Of a DNA stretch of 64,000 nt, positions 48,201-59,300 are shown in pieces; position 1 is the stretch's first letter, and the number at the start of each line of letters is the position of its first letter. Location of the stretch: NCBI RefSeq assembly GCF_018691265.1, contig NW_024881324.1, forward strand, positions 5,645,730 to 5,709,729. Reading direction: 5' to 3'. The position numbers and the translations under genes were made by a program. A model generated the notes under the pieces. That model had not been told where the DNA came from, searched no databases, and saw only the letters and a program-made list of their open reading frames with translations. The DNA is from Tyto alba. Lineage: Eukaryota > Chordata > Aves > Strigiformes > Tytonidae.

Positions 48201-51200
48201 ATTTTTTTGCTTACTTAGTTCCCAAAAGAGGGAATGGAGAGATGAAGAAGCAGCCCAAGAATAATGACAGAACTGGGGAAAGTTTTTAAGAATACTCTCC
48301 TATGTTCCTGTCACCATATCATGCTCATTCATACCAGCAAACATGATTTATCCAATTTATGCAGCTGCAACTACTTGTGAAAGCATCCCTCCTTTTGTTA
48401 GTGTAGAGCTCTTTTTTTATTTCATTAGGCATTTCATCAAGGTATCAACACAGGCTCTTTGCTTGTTTCTTTCAGCCTGTTTTTTTCATGACTGTGTACA
48501 CCATGGCTTTTTCAATAACGCAGGTCTTCTACCAAGATTTTATTTCAAAAACGGATTGTGTACTTCATTAAAGACAAAACAAGAAACTCACCTAGAGTAA
48601 CACACACATATACACATACAAAGAAACAAATGAGAGTAAGCCTTCTGTGACAGCACCGATTTCCACAATCTGAATGATTAGAGGGTCCAATGCTTTTTAT
48701 CAAGACAACCTCTTTCTCTCCCATCGAGCTTTAAATAAATCCTTGTGCTAATTGCAGATAACAGCAGAATACAGCACTGAGTGTTTTGAAACTGTCATGG
48801 ATGTGAAAGGGAATAAACAAACTATGGTAGATTAAACCCTGTGGAGTGCTGTTTTTCTGTCACTGTCAGAGTGTATAGTAAAGAGTCCCATGCTATTTTA
48901 CTGTTTCTGTCCTTGTAATGCATGCCGGATACCTATAATTTATGAGACAGAGCCATTGCTTCATGAGTTGCACTTCCTCTTAAACTGGTGCTGAACTCGT
49001 TAGTGGGGGAAATCTGACAGGTTGGTGGTGGTTTCTTATCTGCAGGTTAAACATTGTCAGAATAATTCATGGCCAGGCAACTGTTAGAACCGTAATGTTT
49101 TTATAATTAGAGCTGGAGTGGACTGTTCACTAAGGATCTGAGCTCCAGCAAACAAACCCCCATCACCATCAGTCTGACGCTTGTTGCCTTCCCATCCACC
49201 AGTTTTCAGGGAGGAAACATTCTGAAACTCAATCTGCTGAGCTCAAAGGAAATTATCCCAGCACAGAAGCTACCAGCACCATAAAAAGCCAAGGAGGACA
49301 GTATTTCCAGCCATCGCCATTCAAAAATAAGGAGTCAGACTTCAGAAATAAGGTTTACTTTAAAATCACAACATTTTTTTGGGGTGCAATGTTATTGCTA
49401 TTTTTGTCCTCTAGACTTTAAATCATTAAGATATGTGTTTTGAAGCTTTTTAACTATAAAGGCCAGAATCTTGATTTTCAGTTCCTTGGGCAAAGGCTAC
49501 AATTCCTTTGAAATCCTGTGACTCAAAGAGATGGAGATTTAGAAAACATACTGTGAGACTTGTGACAAAAATCAAAGAAGCTTACTTTATAAAGGTCACA
49601 ATCCAAATGAGAACTTTCTAACACAAGTTTAATTGCTCTGTGAAACTATAACAAATTACATCAGCTGAGAATCTGGTTTTGTCTCTAATTTCAACAGTGA
49701 ATATACTCCAGCAACCATGCAAGTTATCTGTAAATGGGTATTTTTCTGTGTTCCTCAAGAATAGAGTACACTTTAGTATTCAGTACAAGGAGGGTAAAAG
49801 TGTACTCAGGTTTGTAGTCTGCAATACGGCTCTCTGCATGTTTGGTGAATTGCATCCCAGATAGGTTTAATCCAAAACTTCAGTGTGGGGATGTGTGAAT
49901 ATTCCAAGGGAGTATTTTGTCACAATTGAGCCCAACAGCAATAAGATCAACTGTTGCTTTTAACACTGCCTCGTTTGTCCATTCATTACCATACAAATTT
50001 CTTGTTTATTCTCTTTCACTATTTTTGTACATACAAGACACACAGAAGGTTCTGGGGCTATGCCTTCAAAAAGTGACACCTACCTCTAAGTTCTGTATCA
50101 TAACATACGTCGTAAGTCCTAATTAGATCTTGTCTACAGCAAGAAAATTGCCTTTTATCCTTCCTTCTAACAGATGAGTTGACTTTTTTCTTTCCAAGTT
50201 TATTATAAAAATAAAAAATTCAGTGTTTTTAAAAAAGACATAAAAAAAAATCACTGTAAACAAATAAGCAAACACGTGCATTTTTAATAATGCATGAATA
50301 CTTATTTTAGGAATAATATTCATGGAAGAGGTATGATTGTTGTATGCCTAAAATTCCCAAATGACAAAATATAATTAAAGTAAGAACTGTTGAACAAATA
50401 AACTTGTTAAATACACAATATTACCAGGCAAAATGGCTACGCATTTATCACTTTGCCACTGTAATTACACTGGCTGCTGCTCTTCATGCATATATTAATA
50501 TCTCACTAACATTATGGAGGCTGAGACATAAATTACAAAGCACTGACTTAAAGGAAGATTTTTAGCCAGGCAGAGTGCAGTGTTAACAAGTATTGCATAG
50601 TTTTACAAAAAATCTTAACATTGAATCTGTTTGCTGGTTTTATTTGGATAGTCATTTCTTGCAGTTCTGAGAAACCCTATCTCACTAAAATAGTAATTAA
50701 TGATGTGCTGGCTTGGAAAGCCTAGCTAGAGTGGGTTTCAGATATCGCAGGTCAAGAGACTCAGCCTGGGATTCTGAAAGTAGCTGAAGTGTGAAACTCA
50801 CAAAAGATATTCAGTTTATCTTGAGAAAAGAAAGGAAAGGAAAAACAATATGTCATTTCTGTTTTCTGTGTAAATAAAGACTACTATTTTAAGATTGTTC
50901 AGATTATTTCAGGAGGTTCTGCTTCATCATCGATTGGCTGGATGTGGTTCTGAGTGGGTGTGCTAGCTATTCACAGTAAAAAAGGTCAGGAAATTCATTC
51001 CCATGGGATGAACTTTTCTGAACCTGGAAATGAGCAAAGAGACTTGGAAATGACTTTTGACCATTTGGGTGAATGATGCCAACACTGCCTTCAGCACATT
51101 GCAATTCTTATAATGTATGCAGCACTGCCTGTGTTCTGTGACTAGAAGCTGTTAAATACTGTCATTGGGCCTGAGAAACTCCTGGGAATGTGGTTTGGTT

Positions 51201-51440
51201 GAAGAAAATTAGGGAGAGATTCTCACACAGCATATCACATTAAGGACCCACTTACAGAGGGCTTATTAAATGTTAATAATTGACTAATAGCTGTTAAAAC
51301 CATATTATGGGCATGAGTAATACATGTTACACAGGGTTATAGGCATCTCAGAAGAAAATGTCTAGACCATTACTATTACAAAATATCAAGTGCATTAGAA
51401 AATTTAGGCCACAAAGTCAAGCCTGTGAATATTTAACTAA
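45244..51440. other. Non-genic stretch, possible conserved block
   Basis: No gene seen. G10 is at 45551-45560. A CAG-GTAAGT donor-like site is at 46262-46270 beside a 60-codon frame with no recognisable exon. An AT-rich run of repeated ATTAAT cores lies at 46533-46585. The segment 48730-49130 is unique, free of simple repeats and looks like conserved non-coding DNA. Ancient-repeat-like text lies at 46895-46990. Confidence 0.6.
48730..49130. promoter_or_regulatory. Candidate conserved non-coding block
   Basis: About 400 bp without simple repeats or recognisable transposon text, all three plus frames closed, with several TAAT-type homeodomain cores and short dyads. The impression of conservation comes from composition only. 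No alignment is available. Confidence 0.2.
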
Positions 51441-51445
51441 GTCCT
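51441..51445. repeat. Target-site duplication (left) of outer LTR
   Basis: GTCCT, identical to 53056-53060 on the other side of the outer LTR. A 5-bp duplication is usual for class III (ERVL-like) retroviral integrases. Confidence 0.85.
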
Positions 51446-51741
51446 TGTTGTGGTTTGAGCCTGGTCGGAAGCCAACCACCCCGCAGCCGCTCACCCATCC
51501 TTCCCCCCCACTAACTGGGAATGGGGGAGGGAATTGGAGGGGTAAAGGGAGACTCACAGGTTGAGATAGAAACAGTTTAATAATGGTAATAAAATGAGAA
51601 CAATGACAGTAATAGAAAATATAAATGGGCAATGCACAATGCAATTGCTCACCACCTGCTGACCGATACCCAGCCCGTTCCCGGCCAGCGATCCCGAAAT
51701 ACCAAGATCCCACAGTCTCAATCCCAGAAATGAGAGAGAGA

Positions 51742-51746
51742 GAGCC
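51742..51746. repeat. Target-site duplication (left) of inner LTR
   Basis: GAGCC, repeated at 52822-52826. It lies within the outer LTR's transcribed region. Confidence 0.85.
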
Positions 51747-51934
51747 TGTCGTGGTTTGGGCCTGGTTGGCAGCCAACCACAATGCAGCAGCTCTCTCTCC
51801 ATTCCCCTCCGGCAATGAGAGGGGACAGAGAGCCAGGCTTGGGGTTCGAGATAGGACTGGGATGGGGAGAAAATTCCCATTTATGGTCACGAGCAAAAGG
51901 CAGACTCGTTAGGGGAAGAAAAAAAGAACATACA

Positions 51935-51940
51935 TTTATT
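51935..51940 (-). terminator. LTR poly(A) signal AATAAA (inner)
   Basis: TTTATT on the plus strand reads AATAAA on the minus strand, about 190 bp before the 3' end of the inner LTR. Confidence 0.6.
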
Positions 51941-52656
51941 ACAGACACTAACAACACATAACAGAATAGGACAGTGAGAAGCATTGCCACATCTTGAGAA
52001 CACCTTCCCCCCACCCCTCCCTTCTTCCCAGGCTCAGCTCTGCTCCCGATATCTCTACCTCCTCCCCCAGGGGCGCAGGGGCAGGGAATGGGGGGTGCAG
52101 TCAGCGCTGCCACTTCCCTTATCTTCGGTGAGGGGAGTGTCCGAAACTTGTTCCTCCTGCTTCATCGTGGTCCCCCTCTCACAGGAGACAGTCCTCCACA
52201 AACTTTCTCTGACATGAATTACTCCCATGGGCCACAGCGTTCCCCACACTGCTCCGTCATGGGTGACTAACTTCCTCCGACTGGATTCCCTCCCACGGCT
52301 GCAGCCCTTCCCGAGCTGCTCCGGCGTGGGACACCTCCCGCATGCTGCAATCCTCCCAGCGCTGAATTACAGCAGAGGGGCTACCTTTTCCCATGAGACT
52401 CCGGCCTTCTTCGGGCACAGCACCTTGATCATCGAGGCGAAAAACCTCACAGGCCATAAATCAGTGTCTGCTCCACCGTAGATCTCCATGGGTGGCAGGG
52501 GGGGCCGCCCTGCCATCTCACCACAGGATCCAGGGGGGTCTCTGCTCTGGCACACCTCCCCCCTCCTTTCTTCCTCCCTTCCTCCACTGACCTTGGTGTT
52601 CACGCAGCTGCAGCAACTCCTCCTCACCAGTCCCACTGCTCGTCACCACGTCCCTT

Positions 52657-52693
52657 CTTAAATACGTTATCGCAGAGGCGCAGCTGATTGGCT
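52657..52693 (-). promoter_or_regulatory. Inner LTR core promoter (CCAAT and TATA-like)
   Basis: On the minus strand AGCCAATC (52693-52686) is followed 21 bp later by TATTTAAG (52664-52657), a typical RNA polymerase II LTR promoter layout. Confidence 0.6.
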
Positions 52694-52821
52694 CAATTTT
52701 CCAAACAGAAGTGGGGCTGACTTGGAGCTGGGGGAGCCTCGAGAAGCTTCTCACAGGGGGCTGCCCCAGTAGCCCCCTCCCCTGCCACCAAAAATCTCCA
52801 CCATTCACTCAACCCAGGACA

Positions 52822-52826
52822 GAGCC
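52822..52826. repeat. Target-site duplication (right) of inner LTR
   Basis: GAGCC, matching 51742-51746. Confidence 0.85.
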
Positions 52827-52847
52827 CCTTCCCAACCACCCCTCCTC

Positions 52848-52853
52848 TATATA
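52848..52853 (-). promoter_or_regulatory. Outer LTR TATA box
   Basis: TATATA in the minus-strand context TCAATATATAGAGG. The inner LTR starts about 22-27 bp downstream, where transcription from this box would be expected to begin. Confidence 0.6.
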
Positions 52854-53055
52854 TTGAGCATGACATTCCATGATATGTGGAATACTTCATTGGCCAGTTT
52901 GGGTCTGGAGAGTCCTTGAAATCTTGGTAGCAGCTGAAAACATCAGTGTGCTACCAGCATTCTTCTCATACCAAACCCAATGCTGAATCTAAAACACAGC
53001 ACTATTCTAGTTCCCAAAAAATAATATTAACTCGATTTCAGCCCAAACCAGGACA

Positions 53056-53060
53056 GTCCT
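53056..53060. repeat. Target-site duplication (right) of outer LTR
   Basis: GTCCT, matching 51441-51445. Confidence 0.85.
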
Positions 53061-54214
53061 GTTGTGTGTATTTAACCACTTAGTCACATCTTATTTTCTT
53101 CATGCTCCCTGCCTTACCCCCAGTAAATGAAAGAAAATGCCTCCACAATGGGAATCAATATTCTTTCCATAGTGTCCCATACACTAATCCCAGAGCAGGA
53201 GACAGCACGTACATCTCGTTCTACATACAGAGCTATCAATTTCTTCATTGATGCTCAACATTTTAATATTTTCATTGTTCCCAAGTATTAATGGTTCGAT
53301 CTTTCAAACCTGTCTATGGGAGGAGAGCATAGGATTCCCTCCCATGACTTTCCACGTTCCTGTCTCCCTAACGTCTATATGATCCATAGTCATCCTTATA
53401 GACCTGAGTCCAACCTCTGTCCCACACTGGTCCATTTTTTTATCCCTGCTCCTATAACCTCAAAAATGCAAGGGCAATTGCAGACAATAAAGCACCTAAG
53501 GAATATAGAATTTCTGCCAAACTTGTTGAAATTGCAATACTTTAGACTGAATACCTCACTAAATTTGGACAAATTTTCACATTTTAATTGATTCCTTCAA
53601 AGCATAGAGATGCCTCATTTCCTTCACATCAGACTTTTTTTGGATGAAGCCAATCTATTTTGGTCACTATTATCTATGGATTTTTTTTTTTTTTTATTGG
53701 ATTTGATCAATAGTTGTCTGCAGCCCAAACATGCTTGTCACCAAATGGTTGACATAGATAATATCATTATTTTAATAATGTCTTTGTTGGGACCATCAGT
53801 GACACCTAGATAATTGGGCAGTTCCATACAAATGAAGAATACAGGTTGGAAAAATAATAATTTTCTTGGTAAATTACCAGTGTGGTTTTAATAATGTCAT
53901 TTTCTTTAGCAAAGCATAAAGTTCAAAGAGCATGTTTGTTGGGTTTTTTCTTTTTTAAAAAAAGCTTAGTTACTTCTTTTGAAATATATTTTCATTTTCT
54001 TACACTTGCAAAGGAAGATACTGCAGAACAAACATTATCAAAATCTAATCCTTAATTCCTGTAGACCATTCTTTAGATATATCAGCATACACAAGGCACC
54101 TTTAGTCGTCCACAACTTAGAATAGATTTGCCTGCCATATGGATTTGACAATAATACAGTAACATTTTTGAAAAAAGCAAGAATTTCCAGGTTTTATTTA
54201 TGTTACTGTAGATT

Positions 54215-54233
54215 AAAAAAAAAAAAAAAAAAA
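54215..54233. repeat. Homopolymer A19
   Basis: Plus-strand A run after 'gtagatt'. No retrocopy body recognised upstream. Confidence 0.85.
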
Positions 54234-55220
54234 GTGCTTTCAAATTCAGATCAGATATTATTTTGGAGAACATTCTGAAAAGTTCCTTCATTTCTGCTAA
54301 AATAATAAAATTCCTACTTCATAACAGAAAAAAAAAAGAAAAAAAAAATCATCTCATATGTCATGTAATGGAAAAGCAGATTTTCAGCTGTTATAAACTG
54401 CAAACATTCTCATGAACTCCAAAAAAGCTACACTGATTTACACCATTGTGCTTAAGGACAGCCTTGTGGCTTAGAGCAATAATGATTATTAGAAAATACG
54501 AAGAAAAACCATTTTGTGTAAAGATGCTCAAAAAAGAAATTTAAGAGAACATTCTCTGGCAGAAATGACACTGTCAGAGAATAACATAGACCACTGGAAT
54601 AACAACCATGCTGTCAAAACATAGCCAAAGGTACACAGTTTGAAAAGCATTAGAGTATCATTATCAATGACATGAAGAAAAAAAGATAAGAGCAGCTTAA
54701 CTACTGCCTGTCATTGCATGCACCTAGTTCAGCACCCAGCTTAAATAGTATTCAGGCAGCTGCCTGTGGATATACCCAATATTACATGTTAATGCAAAAG
54801 TTAAGACTGCCAAGATAACACTTTTTTTTTTTTTTCCCTTATTCATTCAAATGGAAACACCAGAGACTATGTTAAACTTCTTTGCATGGTGTGTACTGTG
54901 ATTGCAAAATTGAATACTAAGATGTTTAGGGTGGCTCCATGACTGACAGCTGCTCCATGCTCTGCAGCATAGCTGTAAAAGGAATATGCCCAGCAGGACC
55001 CAGCATACGGACAGGACTTCACGTTCTTATTAAAAAGAGTCTGACCTTTCTCAATGTTAATCTCATCCACGTATCTTCACCTCCCAGTAGCTGAGATTTC
55101 CCATGTCTAGAATGAATAAGAGCAGCAGTCGTCTACTTGGATAGTACTGGAAAGGAAATTAATATCTGCCTGTCACAATGAAATTCAACAGATCAACAGA
55201 TAGGAGAAAGGCACTAGAAA

Positions 55221-55420
55221 TAATGGGTCAGGGTTCTAGCCCTGATTTTATGGTAAGCCCATGAGGTAACAATGGGAAACTCCTTTTTATGTTTTCATCA
55301 CTTTGCTTTCCCTCCCTCATCTTATATTGGCTACTAGAGAGTTTATAGAGGGACTGTCCCTTATCGTTCACTTTCATCTGTTTCTTTTCTCATGCCTAGT
55401 ACAGAGGAGTCCTTTAATGG
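55221..55420 (+). mobile_element. Possible ancient L2/MIR-type remnant
   Basis: A head resembling 'tcagggttctagccctgatttta' and a tail 'agggactgtcccttatc...catgcctagtacagaggagtcc' recall old amniote SINE/L2 tails ('agggactgtctctta...gcctagcacaatggggtcc'). The middle is unrecognisable. Limits approximate. Confidence 0.35.
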
Positions 55421-56238
55421 TAACACTGTTCAGAGCATCTGTCACTGTAATTTGAAGAACTTCTGAATGATTTCATGTAACTGCAAAATAATTGTTTTCT
55501 TTAATGCACTAAATATATCAGACTGTAACCCCACAAATCCTGAAAGGAATGATAAGTGAAACAGTGTAATACTGAAATAAACATCAACTTGATAGGCTAC
55601 CATGGCTCAAGAGGAATTACAGTCTGTCATTCAAAAAGTCAAATACACAGTGGTTAAATACTAGAAAATATTTATGAGACAAACAGCACTATTCAGAGTT
55701 CAGATAAAAAGGCTGTTCTGAGGCATGACACAAAATGGCATCTGTTGAAATACTTCAAGCACAGAGAAATCTGAGATAGCATTCTTTCTTTCTCAGGTAT
55801 GGCAGTCTCTATCGTTTCCCTCAGTAGATGGATTAAAATGATGACAGATGAAGATCCATTGCCAAAGTAAATGAAGGATCACATTTAAATACGTAATTAC
55901 TTGGTTCTGGGCCATTAAAAAAATACAAAAAATGGAAGCTAAAACACAGACTTGAAGACCTAGCCTAGTAATATTAAATTGTTCTTTGACATTTTACCAA
56001 CTGTCAGAAACTCAAAGTAGCAGTGCATTTCTATCAGTGAAGATCACAATTGTGGCGATGTGCTGACTCTTTCCCTTAGTTTTTTAGTAAATACTTTTTG
56101 TACCATACAGCTTTCAGCTATAACAGGTGCATAAAATCATCTTCTTCGAGAAGCACTGTCTAGTTTGTATGTGTGCAGATTTTCCAGGTCTTCTGTACGA
56201 AATAGATAACTTCTGTTGCAGTTTTGAAGACCTGGCAT

Positions 56239-56302
56239 GAAATCCTAACCGTACTGAAATAAATGGGACTTATTCCACAAATTTCAGTAGGGCTTGGATT
56301 TC
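56239..56302. mobile_element. Ancient fold-back repeat (MITE-like)
   Basis: Two 22-bp arms (56239-56260 and 56281-56302) match as inverted repeats at 19 of 22 positions around a 20-base spacer with 'aatgggac'. The text is a worn version of a palindromic phrase very common in turtle, crocodilian and bird DNA ('gaaatcctggccccactgaa', 'tcaatggg', and its mirror). Fold-back structure suggests a non-autonomous DNA element. The family is not certain. Confidence 0.5.
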
Positions 56303-59300
56303 ACCTCTGGATGAGAGAATAACCACTCAATACTTCATTTGGTTCCTAACCATTCCCTCAAGTCAAATAGGACATAATGTATTTCTATGATACTCCTCAA
56401 AGCCACTGTTTTTGTTTCAATGTGGTGACAGATGCCAGCCATACTGGAAGCTTTTCAAATTGACTCCGAGTGAGACATTAGCTTACTGCCCGGGTAATAA
56501 ACTTTCCTCTTCTATTCACTGAGTGCATTAGGGAATGTTTCAGACATGTTTTGCAGGACAAACCCTTTTGTTTTGCTAATAGGGCTCATGTACACACTTC
56601 CAGTGGGAAAACATCTGTTTCACAAATCTGTCCTCCTAGATATAGCTGGATTCAAGCTACAGACTTTGGAACCACATCCAAACATTCCCAAAGTTCAACA
56701 GTGTTTGGATCTGGGGATTGGACTGAAGTCATTATGGAGAAATAGGCCAGGTTTGAGATTTAAGCTTCCTACACTTTCAGGGACACTTTGGGATTTTGTC
56801 TTAGGTCTAGCTCTGCTTCTTAGTTATAAGCACAGTCATTTAATGTTGCTTCGGGCAGGCAGGCAGCATTTCTCCACAGCAACATAAAACAAGCGTATGT
56901 CAGTCAAAGGAACTGCTCTCATGAAAAAATTAGATGAGATTAGAAGTGACTCTCTAATTATCTTTAGTTCATCCATCAAAGAAATTCACAAACTTCTGCC
57001 TCAGTGCACAGCACAGGCAGACAATACAACAACATCCATAACCAAATAAAGGCTTCAATTTTTATTTTTGCATCTAAAGGTTTTCAGCTTTGACATATTG
57101 TTGACTGTTTTAATATTTGGCTTAGTTTAAATCTAATAATAAATGGGGAGGTAGTTATCTCAGATTTTTAAAAATCTGTAGCTTTGGTTCTGCTCCTTAA
57201 TAAACTGTTGTCCACTAAAAATAAATAAGAAGGAATTCAAGGAAACCTTGGAAATTTGATCCAAGGGACCTCCTTCTGTGAACTTTTAAAGTGAAGGATT
57301 AAAGTCTTCTGAAGCTCAATAGTCTTTATCAGGTCAAAAGTTTCAAATGTAGAATCTATTCCTGGAAAACATATAACAGATGTTGCTGTTCATTATCTTA
57401 TATACAATATGGGAGTATGTAAGAGAGGGAAAATGAAGGAGACAAAGGTAGCAAAGAGCCTTCTGAAGCGACCCATATTCTTTCTGGATCAATATCCAGA
57501 TTTATGCCACTGAAGGGCCCACACTGAAAGTCACACCTTCATGTACCTAAACAATTAAAAAACCACACTAAGCAATCAGGCTGTCCAAGCAGAACCAAAG
57601 AACCTAAAACACTACCCTAAGATAACAAATAGCCATAGCCAATTACAACCTACAGTCACTGAGCTCCCTAATCAATAGCCTAAGAATTAAAAATTGCTCT
57701 AAATCCTCATTGGGAGAGACACTAATCACCAATAATCAAAATAATGCAGATTATATCATCAGTTATTGTATCTATGAATAACACCTGATGCAAAAGAAAC
57801 CACTAAAAGGGAAGCTCAAAGACCACTGAAGCTGAGGAAACCATCATTTCACAGATCTGTTTCCAACCGAAGCAGTCTCTGTCCTACTCCCTCCTGCTGT
57901 TGATGCTTTCACTTCTTCCCCACGCCCCACATGCCAGCACAGCTACATAACTGCACAGTAAAGTGCAGCAGGGGGGGAATTCTGCTAAGAAATACTTTTT
58001 TTTTTTTTTTTTTTTGCCACATCATTCTTTACTCACAATGAGGGTGAGTGTAGGGAAATGACAGCAAGGAGCAGGTACTGCCTGAAAGGACGTCAAACAC
58101 AAAATTTCAGCCTAAGACTTTTTCTGTAGGTGCGGTGAGCTTTGGGTTGGGTCTCATCTCTGTTAGCAAAGGATTTGCCACACAGCTATCATCTCTCAGT
58201 TTAAAGGAGTGAGCACAGCCTAGTTCCCTTCTTTACCTCTGAAAATAGTACATGATGCTGGCAATGACCATGCCAATACCTTCTACGGATTTTTCTTCCT
58301 AAATGTAATCATCTTGCATTTTTTTCTGGATGACATAAAAAGCCATAAGTGGTGCAAATATTCAGGAAAATTTATATGCCATACATGACATCTAAAATGC
58401 TGTAGTTCTGTAAAGCTAGGAGAGAGACGCGCTTTGTACATTGCACAAATGGTCAGTACAAGAAGAACATCTCACCACTGAATGAATGCTATATCGTTCT
58501 CTTTCCGGGGAGATATATGCTTGTGAGCAAAAGCTCCTGACATAAAAATGCTGCCATTGTAAAATACCCAAGGTATTCTCAAATATTCTCAAAAGCACAG
58601 CTTTCTCTGCAAGGGCTGAGCCAAATGCCTCAGAGGCAGGCTAGACGAATACACGACATGTTGTTTTACCAGAGCTGCTTTGGCCTGATGAAGAAATTAA
58701 ATGAATCTAGGTTTCTTCCAACCTCCACAGTAGGACTTCAGTGCAATACTCTGGTGCCTCTCAGACTGTGGCACAATGAGGCAAGTGTGTGAAGCAGGTG
58801 GTTCACCTCACTCATCGTAAGCCCAAGACAGATGAGAAGGGGGGGCAGCTCCTGAGAGATCTCTTGAAGCCTGACAGCAGTTCAGTCTGTTCCAGTGCTT
58901 CTTGCAAAGATCTGGCAGGGTCTGAGCACTTCAAAAAAATCCCTCCCCTTTGTACCCAGAAAAACCCACAAAGTTTCTTTCTGTGTGGATTTTGCCCCGT
59001 AACTCAAGAGGCTTTGATAGCTATAAGCAGGAGTAAAAGCACAAGGTCACTGCTGGTGGAGTTCGTTTGGAGCCAGGACTATTGGCATGTGCTCTAGAAG
59101 AAAGCACAAAATAAGCACAATTTTAAAGAACTAGCAGTCAGTTAGATTTGTGGATGTTTTGCCTAGAAGCAGAAGTGACATCATGTGTTTCTCTTCCCTC
59201 AAGGTTACATGTGGTGCTGACATCCCAGAGAAGCCAAGGGTCACTAAAAAGTTGGTGTATAGCACCATCCTCACAAGTCTTTAGAGACAAGGTTGGGGCA

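Larger units (their letters stand above)
51747..52821 (-). mobile_element. Inner solo LTR (minus), nested in the outer LTR
   Basis: This is a 1,075-bp element, read on the minus strand from TGTCCTGGGTTGAGTG at 52821 to ...CCACGACA at 51747. GAGCC is duplicated at 51742-51746 and 52822-52826. It has an AGCCAATC CCAAT box (52693-52686), a TATTTAAG TATA-like box (52664-52657) and an AATAAA signal (51940-51935), in correct promoter-to-poly(A) order. No retroviral coding region is present. The several 60-159 codon frames across it are by-products of GC-rich LTR sequence. Its insertion into the outer LTR proves it is the younger of the two. Confidence 0.9.
51446..53055 (-). mobile_element. Outer solo LTR (minus), split by a nested LTR
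   Basis: On the minus strand the element begins TGTCCTGGTTTGGGC at 53055 and ends at 51446 in CAACA, with proper TG...CA ends and 5-bp GTCCT duplications on both sides. Without the inner insertion and its duplication it is about 530 bp. Its U3 part (53055-52827) carries a TATATA box at 52853-52848. Its R/U5 part (51746-51446) carries an ATTAAA poly(A) signal at 51581-51576. No internal gag, pol or env sequence flanks it, so it is a solo LTR left by LTR-LTR recombination. The text resembles an ERVL-like LTR common in neoavian genomes. The family name was not verified. Confidence 0.88.
53061..56238. other. Non-genic stretch, no gene seen
   Basis: AT-rich sequence with A/T homopolymers (53681-53695, 54215-54233, about 54821-54836) and a possible ancient repeat at 55221-55420. 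No frame over 91 codons and no exon-like structure. Confidence 0.7.

Noticed and set aside
51417..52890. Many frames of 60-159 codons on both strands
   Set aside because: All lie within the nested LTRs. They are not retroviral coding genes and show no gag, pol or env motifs.
57540..57720. Nuclear mitochondrial insertion
   Set aside because: Only the base composition suggests it. No mitochondrial gene or tRNA text was recognised, so it is kept as a check rather than a call.
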